From positions 124,001 to 188,000 of the forward strand of contig CAJNCA010000001.1 of assembly GCA_905221145.1 (NCBI GenBank): 64,000 bases of DNA, given 5' to 3'. The notes under the pieces are model-generated. The model made no database searches, had not been told where the DNA came from, and worked only from the letters and a program-made list of their open reading frames with translations. Shown here piece after piece: positions 18,637 through 27,945 of the stretch (within the stretch, counting starts at the first letter, position 1; each line of letters opens with the position of its first letter). A program made the position numbers and the translations under genes. Source of the DNA: a bacterium. Lineage in GTDB: Bacteria; Bacillota; Bacilli; Lactobacillales; Streptococcaceae.

Positions 18637-19320
18637 ATGAAAGTATTAGCTTTTGATACGTCCAGTAAGGCTCTTTCTCTCGCTATTTTAGAGGATAAGC
18701 AGGTTCTTGCCGAGACGACGATTAATATCAAGAAAAATCACAGTATTACCCTCATGCCTGCCATCGATTTTTTGATGGCAAGTTTGGACTGGACGCCCAA
18801 GGATTTGGACCGAATCGTGGTAGCGGAAGGGCCTGGTAGCTACACAGGCTTGCGAATTGCGGTAGCAACTGCCAAGACCTTAGCTCACACTCTGAACATC
18901 GAGTTGGTTGGTATGTCTAGCCTCTTGGCTCTGGTGCCATACCAACAAGAAGGCTTGTTCGTTCCTTTGATGGATGCGCGTCGCAACAATGTTTATGCAG
19001 GATTTTATGAAAATGCCAAACCTGTCATGCCAGAAGCGCACCTGTCTTTTGAGCGAGTCATCGAGCTAATCAAGGGTGCTAGTCAGGTAACCTTTGTCGG
19101 AGAAGTTGGCCCCTTTGTGGAGCAAATTCAAGAACACTTGCCAAGAACTAATTTCAAAGAAACCTTGCCTAATGCAGCCAATCTTGCTCTTTTGGTCTGG
19201 GATAAGGAAGCAGACTCCTTGCATGATTTTGTGCCTAACTACCTCAAGCGTGTCGAAGCTGAGGAAAACTGGCTCAAGAACCATACTGAGTCTGGCGAGT
19301 CTTACATTAAACGCCTATGA
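18637..19320 (+). CDS. tsaB: tRNA threonylcarbamoyladenosine biosynthesis protein TsaB
   Basis: A 227-residue ASKHA-fold protein that partners TsaD and TsaE in making t6A at position 37 of ANN-decoding tRNAs. It opens with MKVLAFDTSSKALSLAIL and has EGPGSYTGLRIAVATAK near residues 68-84, both typical of TsaB. It lacks the metal-binding histidines of TsaD, as expected. It overlaps rimI by 4 bases, and the tsaB-rimI-tsaD run is one operon. A TATAAT -10 (18601-18606) precedes it. Confidence 0.95.
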   Translation: MKVLAFDTSSKALSLAILEDKQVLAETTINIKKNHSITLMPAIDFLMASLDWTPKDLDRIVVAEGPGSYTGLRIAVATAKTLAHTLNIELVGMSSLLALVPYQQEGLFVPLMDARRNNVYAGFYENAKPVMPEAHLSFERVIELIKGASQVTFVGEVGPFVEQIQEHLPRTNFKETLPNAANLALLVWDKEADSLHDFVPNYLKRVEAEENWLKNHTESGESYIKRL

Positions 19321-19754
19321 TAGAAATCAAACGAATCCAACAGCAACCTGACTTGGCTCAAGCCATCTATGCTGTTATGGCAGCTGTTTACTCGGTTAGC
19401 CCTTGGACATTGGAACAAATCCAAGCAGACCTGTCCCAAGACCAGACTTGGTATGCTCTGGCTTATGATGGGGCTGAAGTGATTGGCTTTCTAGCTGTTC
19501 AGGAGAATCTCTTTGAAGCAGAAGTCCTGCAAATCGCTGTCAAACAAACTTATCAGGGTCAGGGAATTGCCTCGGCCTTGTTTGCTCAATTGCCGGCAGA
19601 TAAGGAGATTTTCCTCGAAGTCAGAAAGTCAAATCAACGAGCGCAAGCATTTTACAAGAAAGAAAAGATGGCGGTCATCGCTGAGCGAAAGGCCTACTAC
19701 CATGACCCAGTCGAGGACGCTATCGTCATGAAGAGAGAAATAGATGAAGGATAG
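19317..19754 (+). CDS. rimI: Ribosomal-protein-alanine N-acetyltransferase-like GNAT protein
   Basis: A 145-residue GNAT acetyltransferase. The acetyl-CoA pyrophosphate loop reads [14 protein letters not shown] (about residues 76-89, Q/RxxGxG/A form). The motif-B stretch [18 protein letters not shown] (about 100-117) follows, where RimI proteins carry a Tyr. It overlaps both neighbours, starting 4 bases inside tsaB and ending 11 bases inside tsaD. RimI acetylates ribosomal protein S18 in E. coli; in Firmicutes the true target is less certain. Confidence 0.88.
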   Translation: MIEIKRIQQQPDLAQAIYAVMAAVYSVSPWTLEQIQADLSQDQTWYALAYDGAEVIGFLAVQENLFEAEVLQIAVKQTYQGQGIASALFAQLPADKEIFLEVRKSNQRAQAFYKKEKMAVIAERKAYYHDPVEDAIVMKREIDEG

Positions 19755-20754
19755 ATATATTTTAGCATTTGAGACATCCTGTGATGAGACCAGTGTCGCA
19801 GTCTTGAAAAACGACGATGAGCTCTTGTCCAATGTCATTGCTAGTCAAATTGAGAGTCATAAGCGCTTCGGTGGCGTAGTGCCAGAAGTAGCTAGTCGTC
19901 ACCATGTAGAGGTCATTACAGCCTGTATTGAGGAAGCTTTGACAGAAGCAGGGATTACTGAAAACGATGTGACAGCTGTTGCAGTTACCTATGGACCGGG
20001 CTTGGTTGGAGCTCTGTTAGTTGGTTTGTCAGCTGCCAAGGCCTTTGCTTGGGCTCATGGACTTCCGCTGATTCCCGTTAACCACATGGCTGGTCACCTC
20101 ATGGCAGCTCAGAGCGTGGAGCCTTTAGAGTTCCCCTTGTTAGCACTTTTAGTAAGTGGTGGGCACACAGAGTTGGTCTATGTTTCTGAGGCAGGAGATT
20201 ATAAGATTGTTGGGGAAACCCGTGATGATGCAGTTGGTGAGGCCTATGACAAGGTCGGTCGCGTCATGGGCTTGACCTATCCTGCCGGTCGTGAGATTGA
20301 CGAGTTGGCTCATCAGGGGCAGGATATTTATGATTTCCCACGTGCCATGATTAAGGAGGATAATCTGGAGTTTTCATTTTCAGGGTTGAAGTCTGCCTTT
20401 ATCAATCTTCACCACAATGCCGAGCAAAAGGGAGAGAGCTTGTCAACAGAGGACTTGTGTGCGTCCTTTCAAGCAGCAGTCATGGATATTCTCATGGCAA
20501 AAACCAAGAAAGCCCTGGAGAAATATCCTGTTAAAACCCTAGTTGTGGCTGGTGGCGTGGCAGCCAATAAAGGTCTCAGAGAACGCCTAGCAGCCGAAAT
20601 CACAGATGTCAAGGTTATCATCCCACCCCTACGCCTCTGCGGAGACAATGCAGGAATGATTGCCTATGCCAGCGTCAGCGAGTGGAATAAAGAAAACTTT
20701 GCAAGCTTGGATCTCAATGCCCAACCGAGCCTCGCTTTTGATACCATGGAATAA
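19744..20754 (+). CDS. tsaD: tRNA N6-adenosine threonylcarbamoyltransferase
   Basis: A 336-residue ASKHA enzyme (Gcp/YgjD) that transfers threonylcarbamoyl to A37 of tRNA. The metal-binding HMAGH lies at about residue 116, and [11 protein letters not shown] and [11 protein letters not shown] (about 271) are the nucleotide-site motifs. It begins [15 protein letters not shown]. Together with tsaB upstream it forms the essential t6A operon. Its C-terminal end reads [11 protein letters not shown] decayed second copy of this 3' end is found 1.6 kb downstream at 22297-22351, pointing to an insertion after this gene. Confidence 0.97.
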   Translation: MKDRYILAFETSCDETSVAVLKNDDELLSNVIASQIESHKRFGGVVPEVASRHHVEVITACIEEALTEAGITENDVTAVAVTYGPGLVGALLVGLSAAKAFAWAHGLPLIPVNHMAGHLMAAQSVEPLEFPLLALLVSGGHTELVYVSEAGDYKIVGETRDDAVGEAYDKVGRVMGLTYPAGREIDELAHQGQDIYDFPRAMIKEDNLEFSFSGLKSAFINLHHNAEQKGESLSTEDLCASFQAAVMDILMAKTKKALEKYPVKTLVVAGGVAANKGLRERLAAEITDVKVIIPPLRLCGDNAGMIAYASVSEWNKENFASLDLNAQPSLAFDTME

Positions 20755-20756
20755 AG

Positions 20757-20781
20757 AGTCAGCTTGAGGCTGGCTTTTTCA
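20757..20781 (+). terminator. Terminator after tsaD
   Basis: AGTCAGC pairs with GCTGGCT (one T-G wobble) immediately after the tsaD stop, followed by five T. Confidence 0.75.
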
Positions 20782-20857
20782 CTTGCTAAAGTGTCAGAAT
20801 ATTTTGACAAATAAATGTAAATAATGATATAATATATAAAAAATAGGAGCTGGTAAG

Positions 20858-21721
20858 ATGATTGAGAGAATGGAATTAGGAGAATTTTACAAGGAATTGC
20901 GTTTGGCTAGAAAGCTCAAACAGTCAGATGTGGCTTGTGCTGGACTAACAGCCTCTCAGTTGTCCAAGTTTGAACTAGGACAGTCTATGCTATCTGCAGA
21001 CAAGTTGATCTTAGCCATCCAAGGAATCAATATGAATTTTGATGAGTTTGGTCATAAGCTCAACAATTATCAAGAATCTCCACATATGCGAATTGGTAGA
21101 AGGGTTGTGGATCGCTTTGCCCATCAAGATATTGCTGGCTTAGAGCAACTGTTGGAGGAAGTCGAGCAAGAACAGATGGCGCAGACCTATCGTCGTTTGA
21201 ATGCTATTGTGATTAAAAATGCCATCCATTCCTTAAATAAGAGCTATCCGCTAACAGATGAGGATAGGGAGTTTCTGACCATCTATCTCTATGCTATTGA
21301 GTCTTGGACATGGTTTGAACTCTATCTTTTTTGCAATACTATGCCCTTCTTAAGCAACCAAGATTTGATATTTTTATCAACTGCTTTAATTGAAAAATCC
21401 AAAGAATTTAAAGAGTTAGTACACAATCGATTGTATATGAAGCAAGGACTCTTAAATATCTTATCAGAGCTCATGGAGCGAAAACTTTTCTCCTACATCC
21501 CAATCTTTGAAGCTGAGCTGGAGAGTATGTTGCGCCCGTATGATGTTTTTGAGAAATTATTGTGGCAATTTTTAAAGAAGATGAGTGTCTTTCTTCAAAC
21601 CAAAGGAAGCAATCAAAAAGAGATTGAAAACTTTATCCAATCTCTGCAAGTATTAGAAAATCCACAATTGGTGGCCCTCTTCGAATTACGTTTGCAGCAA
21701 TACAAAGAACTTATCGATTAG
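20858..21721 (+). CDS. Rgg/MutR-family transcriptional regulator
   Basis: A 287-residue regulator. The XRE helix-turn-helix is at about residues 8-65 (KLKQSDVACAGLTASQLSKF), followed by an all-helical peptide-binding-type domain. AGGAG lies 8 bases before the ATG at 20858; a second ATG four codons on is possible. TATAAT-like promoter sequence lies at about 20828. It occupies the position of pneumococcal SP_0141 (Rgg144 in D39, as I recall), which responds to a short hydrophobic pheromone. No pheromone ORF is evident on either strand beside it here. The neighbour downstream is a small immunity-like gene. Confidence 0.85.
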   Translation: MIERMELGEFYKELRLARKLKQSDVACAGLTASQLSKFELGQSMLSADKLILAIQGINMNFDEFGHKLNNYQESPHMRIGRRVVDRFAHQDIAGLEQLLEEVEQEQMAQTYRRLNAIVIKNAIHSLNKSYPLTDEDREFLTIYLYAIESWTWFELYLFCNTMPFLSNQDLIFLSTALIEKSKEFKELVHNRLYMKQGLLNILSELMERKLFSYIPIFEAELESMLRPYDVFEKLLWQFLKKMSVFLQTKGSNQKEIENFIQSLQVLENPQLVALFELRLQQYKELID

Positions 21722-21796
21722 TCAACAATCGTAAATTTGAAATTTCTATAAGAAAAAATATCAAATATGCGATTTTTTAAAATAAGCCAATTTTCG

Positions 21797-21856
21797 TGTT
21801 ATACTATCCTTGTAAAGCACTTCAAGCAAATCCTAGGTCGCAGAGGTGTTTTACAA
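21797..21856 (+). promoter_or_regulatory. Extended -10 promoter followed at once by a 14-bp 5'-end stem-loop
   Basis: TGT-TATACT (21797-21805) is an extended -10, predicting a transcript start near 21811. TTGTAAAGCACTTC (21810-21823) pairs along its whole length with 21843-21856 (two G-T wobbles) around a 19-base loop. The RNA would therefore begin with a stable hairpin, leaving about 90 bases of leader before the 21948 ATG. Confidence 0.6.
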
Positions 21857-21947
21857 ACAGAGACTCATACAGTATATTTTTAATGTTGAAATATAAAAGG
21901 CTGGACTAAAAGTGAAACTTGGAGTCCTAGATAAAATGAGGTAAACG

Positions 21948-22232
21948 ATGGAAAAACAGAGTCAGTTACAAATTTTAATTCATTCCCTGTACAATAATAA
22001 AGAAATTCGCTTGACGGAAGAATTTAGGAAGCAATTGCTGGAAACAGCGAAACAGTTCTCTAGTACTAATGAAGATTTGTTAGCTTCACGTCTCTCATTT
22101 GCCGTCTCTAAAGAATTGTTGGGCTTTAACGGTGAACCGCCGACAGAGTTGTTGGATTTGGCAAAAATTGTCCAAAAGAAAGAAGCTAAATATAAGCAGG
22201 GAATAGTGTGGTCTGGTATTTTTAAGATATGA
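21948..22232 (+). CDS. Small helical protein, possible bacteriocin-immunity protein
   Basis: A 94-residue protein with no signal peptide or membrane span. It opens MEKQSQLQILIHSLYNNKEI and has amphipathic helices through about residue 75, a pattern like the enterocin-A-type immunity family (four-helix bundle). The ribosome site is weak (ATGAGGTAAACG). It is expressed from the promoter at 21797 with an unusual structured leader. It follows an Rgg regulator, a common arrangement for small peptide or immunity genes in this genus. No bacteriocin structural gene is seen, so if this is immunity it would be an orphan. Confidence 0.5.
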   Translation: MEKQSQLQILIHSLYNNKEIRLTEEFRKQLLETAKQFSSTNEDLLASRLSFAVSKELLGFNGEPPTELLDLAKIVQKKEAKYKQGIVWSGIFKI

Positions 22233-22296
22233 TTTATTATAAGATACGATATTAACGGTTATATAATGCATGAATCTAAAATGAAAAAGAATATAA

Positions 22297-22351
22297 GCAA
22301 GGCTTGGAGTTCAATACTAAACCAAGTCTTGTTTTTGATACCATGGAATAA
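22297..22351 (+). pseudogene. Decayed copy of the tsaD 3' end
   Basis: This segment aligns with the last 55 bases of tsaD (20701-20754). It ends KPSLVFDTME plus stop, against [10 protein letters not shown] plus stop in the real gene, including the shared run TTTTTGATACCATGGAATAA. There is one single-base insertion and several substitutions. It cannot be part of a functional gene. It marks the right edge of the rgg/immunity islet and is followed by a terminator, as the intact tsaD is. Confidence 0.85.
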
Positions 22352-22356
22352 AATGG

Positions 22357-22390
22357 AGTCTGTCTGATGAGAATCAGCAGACTTTTTTCT
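22357..22390 (+). terminator. Terminator before azlC
   Basis: AGTCTG-T-CTGAT pairs with ATCAG-CAGACT (22357-22383) around GAGA with one bulged T, followed by six T. It follows the tsaD remnant as the equivalent hairpin follows tsaD. Confidence 0.88.
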
Positions 22391-22470
22391 CTTTCCTGAA
22401 TGTGTTATAATAGTCCATGCTGTGGCTGGAACTGATTCAGCCCATTTATTAAGACAATACGAGGAGAAAG

Positions 22471-23166
22471 ATGAAAGAAAAAGGATTTTGGGAGGGGGCG
22501 CAGGCAGCCATGCCAACGGCCCTTGGTTACATCAGTATTGGTCTGGCCTGTGGAATTATTGGTGCGCCTTATGTGACACCTGTGGAGATGGGCTTGATGA
22601 GCCTCTTTGTTTATGCTGGGAGCGCCCAGTTTGCTATGCTGGCATTGATTGCGGTTCAAGCACCTGTAGCGGCTATTGCTATGACGGTCTTTTTGATTAA
22701 TTTGCGTCTCTTTTTGCTGAGCTTACATGCGTCAACCTATTTCCGTCATACCAGTCTCTGGCAAAATATTGGTATGTCTAGCCTCTTGACAGATGAGACC
22801 TATGGCGTTTTGATGGGCGAATTGGCCCATACAGATAAGGTCAATCCGATGTGGATGCATGGAAACAATCTCAACAGCTATGTGGCTTGGTTTGTGGGGA
22901 CAGTGGTTGGAACGGCTCTAGGTGGCCTGCTACCAAATCCAGAAATCTTTGGTTTGGACTTTGCTTTGGTTGGGATGTTCATCGGGATTTTTGCTTCGCA
23001 ATTCCAGATTATGCAAAGACGGATTCCTGTCCGCAATCTGCTCATTATCCTAGCAGTTGTTGCGGTGTCCTTCTTTTTACTCTTGACAGTAGTATCTCAG
23101 TCGCTAGCTGTTCTGTTTGCGACGCTACTTGGTTGTAGCATGGGGGTGATTTTAGATGGTCAGTAA
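22471..23166 (+). CDS. azlC: Branched-chain amino-acid exporter, large subunit (AzlC family)
   Basis: A 231-residue polytopic membrane protein of the LIV-E/AzlC family, which works with AzlD in exporting branched-chain or related amino acids. Family signatures are GLACGIIGAPYVTPVEMGLMS and the GSAQFAM stretch near residues 50-56. About seven spans are predicted. TATAAT (22406-22411) with an extended TG lies upstream, and AGGAGAAAG precedes the ATG. It overlaps azlD by 11 bases, so the two are co-translated. It may once have been the direct neighbour of tsaD (see the remnant at 22297). Confidence 0.92.
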   Translation: MKEKGFWEGAQAAMPTALGYISIGLACGIIGAPYVTPVEMGLMSLFVYAGSAQFAMLALIAVQAPVAAIAMTVFLINLRLFLLSLHASTYFRHTSLWQNIGMSSLLTDETYGVLMGELAHTDKVNPMWMHGNNLNSYVAWFVGTVVGTALGGLLPNPEIFGLDFALVGMFIGIFASQFQIMQRRIPVRNLLIILAVVAVSFFLLLTVVSQSLAVLFATLLGCSMGVILDGQ

Positions 23167-23479
23167 GTATCTTTTATTAGCCGTTATTTTTTCTGGCTTG
23201 GTGACGTGGATTCCCCGTATGATTCCCTTCATCTTGGTCAAGTATAAGGGCTTGCCTGCGATTGTTGAGCGCTTTTTGAAGTTCTTGCCCGTTTCTATTA
23301 TCTTTGCCTTGATTCTGTCAAGCGTAGTGACAGGCAAGGCTGGGAGTCTTCCTCAAATCAAATGGCTGGACTTCTTAGCAGTCTTTCCAACGGCTTGGGT
23401 GGCCTTTCGTTACCGCAATCTAGTCGGAACAGTTCTCTTTGGGGTGGTCTTGATTGCAGTCTTGCGTTTGGTCTTTTAA
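23156..23479 (+). CDS. azlD: Branched-chain amino-acid exporter, small subunit (AzlD family)
   Basis: A 107-residue membrane protein with about four spans. It has the AzlD hallmark RMIPFILVKYKGLPAIVERF near the N-terminus. It starts 11 bases inside azlC, typical of a two-component exporter. The substrate is inferred only from the family; branched-chain amino-acid analogues are the best known. No terminator of note follows, and the next gene has its own AT-rich leader. Confidence 0.9.
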   Translation: MVSKYLLLAVIFSGLVTWIPRMIPFILVKYKGLPAIVERFLKFLPVSIIFALILSSVVTGKAGSLPQIKWLDFLAVFPTAWVAFRYRNLVGTVLFGVVLIAVLRLVF

Positions 23480-23549
23480 ATCAGTCATAAAGAAAACCTA
23501 TCACAGAGATAGATATCATATAATGGCGTAAATGGTCTTTTTCTGTTAA

Positions 23550-24413
<864 letters not shown>

Positions 24414-24419
24414 TTTTTT

Positions 24420-24462
24420 GAAATCATCCATTCTGATCAGGTGGATGATTTCTCAGTTTTTA
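24420..24462 (+). terminator. Terminator after the GshT-like gene
   Basis: GAAATCATCCA (24420-24430) pairs perfectly with TGGATGATTTC (24442-24452), followed by a T-rich tract. Confidence 0.9.
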
Positions 24463-24466
24463 GGGA

Positions 24467-24534
24467 TATAGTTTTAAACTATATATCTGGCTATCTAATA
24501 ACAATTTGTGAAATCAAACAAATTGTGAGATACT
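24467..24534 (+). promoter_or_regulatory. MET-box and promoter of the methionine transport operon
   Basis: TATAGTTTTAAACTATA (24467-24483) is a perfect 17-base palindrome identical to the streptococcal MET-box recognised by the LysR-type activator MtaR/MetR. Downstream are TTGTGA (24506-24511) and GATACT (24529-24534), 17 bases apart. The weak promoter after an activator box fits methionine-responsive activation. A second inverted repeat (24502-24509 with 24518-24525) lies in the promoter spacer. Confidence 0.82.
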
Positions 24535-24565
24535 AGTACGGTATTATTTTTAAGGAGAAAGAATC

Positions 24566-25420
24566 ATGAAAATCAAAAAATGGCTTGGTGTAGCAGCCCT
24601 TGCTACAGTCGCAGGTTTGGCTCTTGCAGCTTGCGGAAACTCAGAAAAGAAAGCAGACAATGCAACAACTATCAAAATCGCAACTGTTAACCGTAGCGGT
24701 TCTGAAGAAAAACGTTGGGACAAAATCCAAGAATTGGTTAAAAAAGACGGTATCACTTTGGAATTTACAGAGTTCACAGACTACTCACAACCAAACAAGG
24801 CAACTGCTGATGGCGAAGTAGACTTGAACGCTTTCCAACACTATAACTTCTTGAACAACTGGAACAAAGAAAACGGGAAAGACCTTGTAGCGATTGCAGA
24901 TACTTACATCTCTCCAATCCGTCTTTACTCAGGTTTGAATGGAAGTGACAATAAGTACACTAAAGTAGAAGATATCCCAGCAAACGGAGAAATCGCTGTA
25001 CCGAACGATGCTACAAACGAAAGCCGTGCGCTTTACTTGCTTCAATCAGCTGGCTTGATTAAATTGGACGTTTCCGGAACTGCTCTTGCAACAGTTGCCA
25101 ACATCAAAGAAAATCCAAAGAACTTGAAAATTACTGAATTGGACGCTAGTCAAACAGCTCGTTCATTGTCATCAGTTGACGCTGCCGTTGTAAACAATAC
25201 CTTCGTTACAGAAGCAAAATTGGACTACAAGAAAGCACTTTTCAAAGAACAAGCTGATGAAAATTCAAAACAATGGTACAACATCATCGTTGCGAAAAAA
25301 GATTGGGAAACATCACCAAAAGCTGATGCTATCAAGAAAGTGATTGCAGCTTACCATACAGATGAAGTGAAAAAAGTTATCGAAGAAACATCAGACGGTT
25401 TGGATCAACCAGTTTGGTAA
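24566..25420 (+). CDS. metQ: Methionine ABC transporter substrate-binding lipoprotein
   Basis: A 284-residue NlpA/MetQ-family lipoprotein with lipobox LALAACGN. The mature domain carries FTDYSQPNKATADGEVDLNA and QHYNFLNNWNKENGKDL, typical of MetQ ligand sites. AAGGAGAAAG precedes the ATG. It is the first gene of a metQ / M20 peptidase / metN / metP transcript controlled by the MET-box just upstream. The weak hairpin after its stop (25428-25460) would allow higher expression of the binding protein than of the transporter. Confidence 0.95.
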   Translation: MKIKKWLGVAALATVAGLALAACGNSEKKADNATTIKIATVNRSGSEEKRWDKIQELVKKDGITLEFTEFTDYSQPNKATADGEVDLNAFQHYNFLNNWNKENGKDLVAIADTYISPIRLYSGLNGSDNKYTKVEDIPANGEIAVPNDATNESRALYLLQSAGLIKLDVSGTALATVANIKENPKNLKITELDASQTARSLSSVDAAVVNNTFVTEAKLDYKKALFKEQADENSKQWYNIIVAKKDWETSPKADAIKKVIAAYHTDEVKKVIEETSDGLDQPVW

Positions 25421-25427
25421 TAAGAAA

Positions 25428-25462
25428 CAGGGAGGTGGGAGAGAGAATTCCACCTCTTGCTT
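25428..25462 (+). terminator. Partial terminator or attenuator after metQ
   Basis: GAGGTGG pairs with CCACCTC around about 12 bases, followed by the broken T tract TTGCTTTT. It is probably leaky, setting the binding-protein to transporter ratio. Confidence 0.6.
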
Positions 25463-25516
25463 TTGTATAGAGCATAGATTGTCAGGAAGAGTAGTTCATA
25501 GAAAGGTAGAGAGAAT

Positions 25517-26890
25517 ATGGTTTTTCCTAGCGAACAAGAACAGATTGAAAAATTTGAAAAGGATCATGTGACCCAGCATTATTTTGAGGTTTTGCGTACT
25601 TTGATTTCTAAGAAATCGGTCTTTGCCCAGCAGGTTGGACTTAAGGAAGTCGCAAATTATCTGGGCGAGATTTTCAAGCGTGTTGGGGCTGAAGTGGAGA
25701 TTGATGAGACTTATACAGCGCCCTTTGTCATGGCGCATTTCAAGAGTTCGCGTCCAGATGCCAAAACCTTGATTTTTTATAACCACTATGACACTGTGCC
25801 AGCGGATGGGGATCAGGTGTGGACAGAGGATCCCTTTACGCTTTCGGTGCGCAATGGTTTCATGTATGGGCGTGGGGTTGATGACGACAAGGGTCATATC
25901 ACAGCTCGTTTGAGTGCTTTGAGAAAATACATGCAGCACCACGATGACCTGCCTGTCAATATCAGTTTTATCATGGAGGGGGCGGAGGAATCGGCTTCGA
26001 CAGACCTAGATAAGTATCTAGAAAAGCATGCGGATAAACTCCGTGGCGCAGATTTGTTGGTTTGGGAACAAGGGACTAAAAATGCCTTGGAACAGTTGGA
26101 AATTTCTGGTGGAAACAAGGGTATTGTGACCTTTGATGCCAAGGTAAAAAGTGCTGATGTGGATATCCACTCTAGTTATGGTGGGGTTGTGGAATCAGCT
26201 CCGTGGTATCTTCTTCAAGCCTTACAGTCTCTTCGCGCTGCAGATGGTCGTATCTTGGTTGAAGGCTTGTACGAAGAAGTACAAGAGCCTAATGAACGTG
26301 AATTAGCCTTGGTGGATACCTACGCTCAACGAAATCCAGGGGAAATCAGCCAGATTTATGGATTGGAATTGCCTCTCTTACAAGAGGACCGTGCAGCCTT
26401 CCTAAAACGTTTCTTTTTCGAGCCAGCCCTTAATATCGAAGGGATCCAGTCAGGTTATCAAGGGCAAGGGGTCAAAACGATTTTGCCAGCAGAAGCCAGT
26501 GCTAAGCTAGAAGTTCGTTTGGTTCCTGGCCTAGAACCGCATGATGTTTTGGAAAAAATTCGGAAACAGCTAGACAAAAATGGCTTTGATAAGGTAGAAT
26601 TATACTATACCTTGGGAGAGATGAGCTATCGAAGCGATATGAGCGCGCCAGCCATTCTCAATGTAATCGAGTTGGCCAAGAAATTCTATCCACAGGGCGT
26701 ATCAGTCTTGCCGACTACAGCTGGGACAGGGCCTATGCATACGGTCTTTGATGCCCTAGAGGTTCCAATGGTGGCCTTCGGTCTAGGAAATGCCAATAGC
26801 CGAGACCACGGTGGAGATGAAAATGTGCGAATCGCCGATTATTACACCCATATTGAATTAGTAGAGGAGCTGATTAGAAGCTATGAGTAG
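25517..26890 (+). CDS. M20-family metallopeptidase (dipeptidase-like)
   Basis: A 457-residue zinc peptidase of the M20/M28 clan. Zinc-site segments are [11 protein letters not shown] (about residue 76, HxD), [15 protein letters not shown] (about residue 117) and [11 protein letters not shown] (about residue 150, the Glu-Glu catalytic pair). A dimerisation domain interrupts the catalytic domain at about 200-320. No signal peptide is present, so it acts in the cytosol. It overlaps metN by 8 bases, inside the methionine uptake operon. This suggests it releases methionine from peptides or N-acyl derivatives, but specificity cannot be read from sequence. Confidence 0.85.
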   Translation: MVFPSEQEQIEKFEKDHVTQHYFEVLRTLISKKSVFAQQVGLKEVANYLGEIFKRVGAEVEIDETYTAPFVMAHFKSSRPDAKTLIFYNHYDTVPADGDQVWTEDPFTLSVRNGFMYGRGVDDDKGHITARLSALRKYMQHHDDLPVNISFIMEGAEESASTDLDKYLEKHADKLRGADLLVWEQGTKNALEQLEISGGNKGIVTFDAKVKSADVDIHSSYGGVVESAPWYLLQALQSLRAADGRILVEGLYEEVQEPNERELALVDTYAQRNPGEISQIYGLELPLLQEDRAAFLKRFFFEPALNIEGIQSGYQGQGVKTILPAEASAKLEVRLVPGLEPHDVLEKIRKQLDKNGFDKVELYYTLGEMSYRSDMSAPAILNVIELAKKFYPQGVSVLPTTAGTGPMHTVFDALEVPMVAFGLGNANSRDHGGDENVRIADYYTHIELVEELIRSYE

Positions 26891-27944
26891 AGGTATTATC
26901 AAGTTAGATCAGATCGATGTGACTTTTCATCAAAAGAAGAGAACCATCACAGCGGTCAAGGATGTGACTATTCACATCCAAGAAGGGGATATCTACGGAA
27001 TCGTTGGATATTCTGGAGCAGGGAAATCAACCCTTGTACGGGTGATTAACCTCTTGCAAAAACCATCTGCAGGGAAAATTACCATTGACGACGATGTGAT
27101 TTTTGATGGTAAGGTGACCTTGACGGCCGAGCAGTTGCGTCGTAAACGTCAAGATATCGGAATGATTTTCCAGCATTTTAACCTGATGAGTCAAAAGACA
27201 GCAGAAGAGAATGTAGCCTTTGCCCTCAAACACTCTGGACTCAGCAAGGAAGAAAAGAAGGCTAAAGTAGCCAAGTTGCTGGACTTGGTTGGCTTGGCAG
27301 ACCGTGCTGAAAACTACCCTTCACAACTATCTGGAGGGCAAAAGCAGCGTGTAGCCATTGCACGTGCCTTGGCAAATGATCCAAAAATCTTGATTTCAGA
27401 CGAGTCAACTTCTGCCCTTGACCCTAAGACAACCAAGCAGATTTTGGCCTTATTGCAAGATTTGAATCAAAAATTAGGCTTGACCGTTGTCTTGATTACA
27501 CATGAAATGCAGATTGTTAAAGACATTGCCAACCGTGTGGCAGTCATGCAGGATGGTCGTTTGATTGAAGAGGGTAGTGTTCTTGAAATCTTCTCAGATC
27601 CTAAACAACCTTTGACCCAGGACTTTATCTCAACTGCTACAGGTATTGATGAAGCTATGGTCAAGATTGAGAAACAAGAAATCGTAGAGCATTTATCTGA
27701 GAACAGTATCTTAGTGCAGCTCAAGTATGCAGGGGCTTCAACAGACGAGCCACTTTTGAATGAATTGTATAAGCGTTACCAAGTAACGGCTAATATCCTT
27801 TATGGAAATATCGAAATTCTTGATGGCACTCCTGTTGGAGAATTGGTTGTGGTCTTGTCAGGTGAAAAAGCAGCGCTAGCAGGTGCTCAAGAAGCTATTC
27901 GTCAAGCAGGCGTACAGCTAAAAGTATTGAAGGGAGGACAGTAA
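26883..27944 (+). CDS. metN: Methionine ABC transporter ATP-binding protein
   Basis: A 353-residue ATPase. Walker A is GYSGAGKST (about residues 40-48), the signature is [15 protein letters not shown] (about 142-156), Walker B is [11 protein letters not shown] and the switch His is in LITHEM. The C-terminal extension (about 265-353) is a NIL/ACT-like domain that binds methionine and inhibits transport in MetNI systems. The Walker B Asp-Glu pair is intact. It starts 8 bases inside the peptidase gene and ends one base before metP. Confidence 0.95.
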   Translation: MSRGIIKLDQIDVTFHQKKRTITAVKDVTIHIQEGDIYGIVGYSGAGKSTLVRVINLLQKPSAGKITIDDDVIFDGKVTLTAEQLRRKRQDIGMIFQHFNLMSQKTAEENVAFALKHSGLSKEEKKAKVAKLLDLVGLADRAENYPSQLSGGQKQRVAIARALANDPKILISDESTSALDPKTTKQILALLQDLNQKLGLTVVLITHEMQIVKDIANRVAVMQDGRLIEEGSVLEIFSDPKQPLTQDFISTATGIDEAMVKIEKQEIVEHLSENSILVQLKYAGASTDEPLLNELYKRYQVTANILYGNIEILDGTPVGELVVVLSGEKAALAGAQEAIRQAGVQLKVLKGGQ

Positions 27945-27945
27945 G

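Noticed and set aside
21767..21883. 38-codon frame MRFFKISQFSC upstream of the immunity-like gene
   Set aside because: It spans its own presumed -10 element and the 14-bp stem, has no ribosome site, and so is unlikely to be on a transcript from its start.
20755..22240. Short hydrophobic pheromone (SHP) gene for the Rgg at 20858
   Set aside because: I searched both strands beside rgg for a 20-30-codon ORF ending in an Ile/Val-rich, Gly-terminated core and found none.
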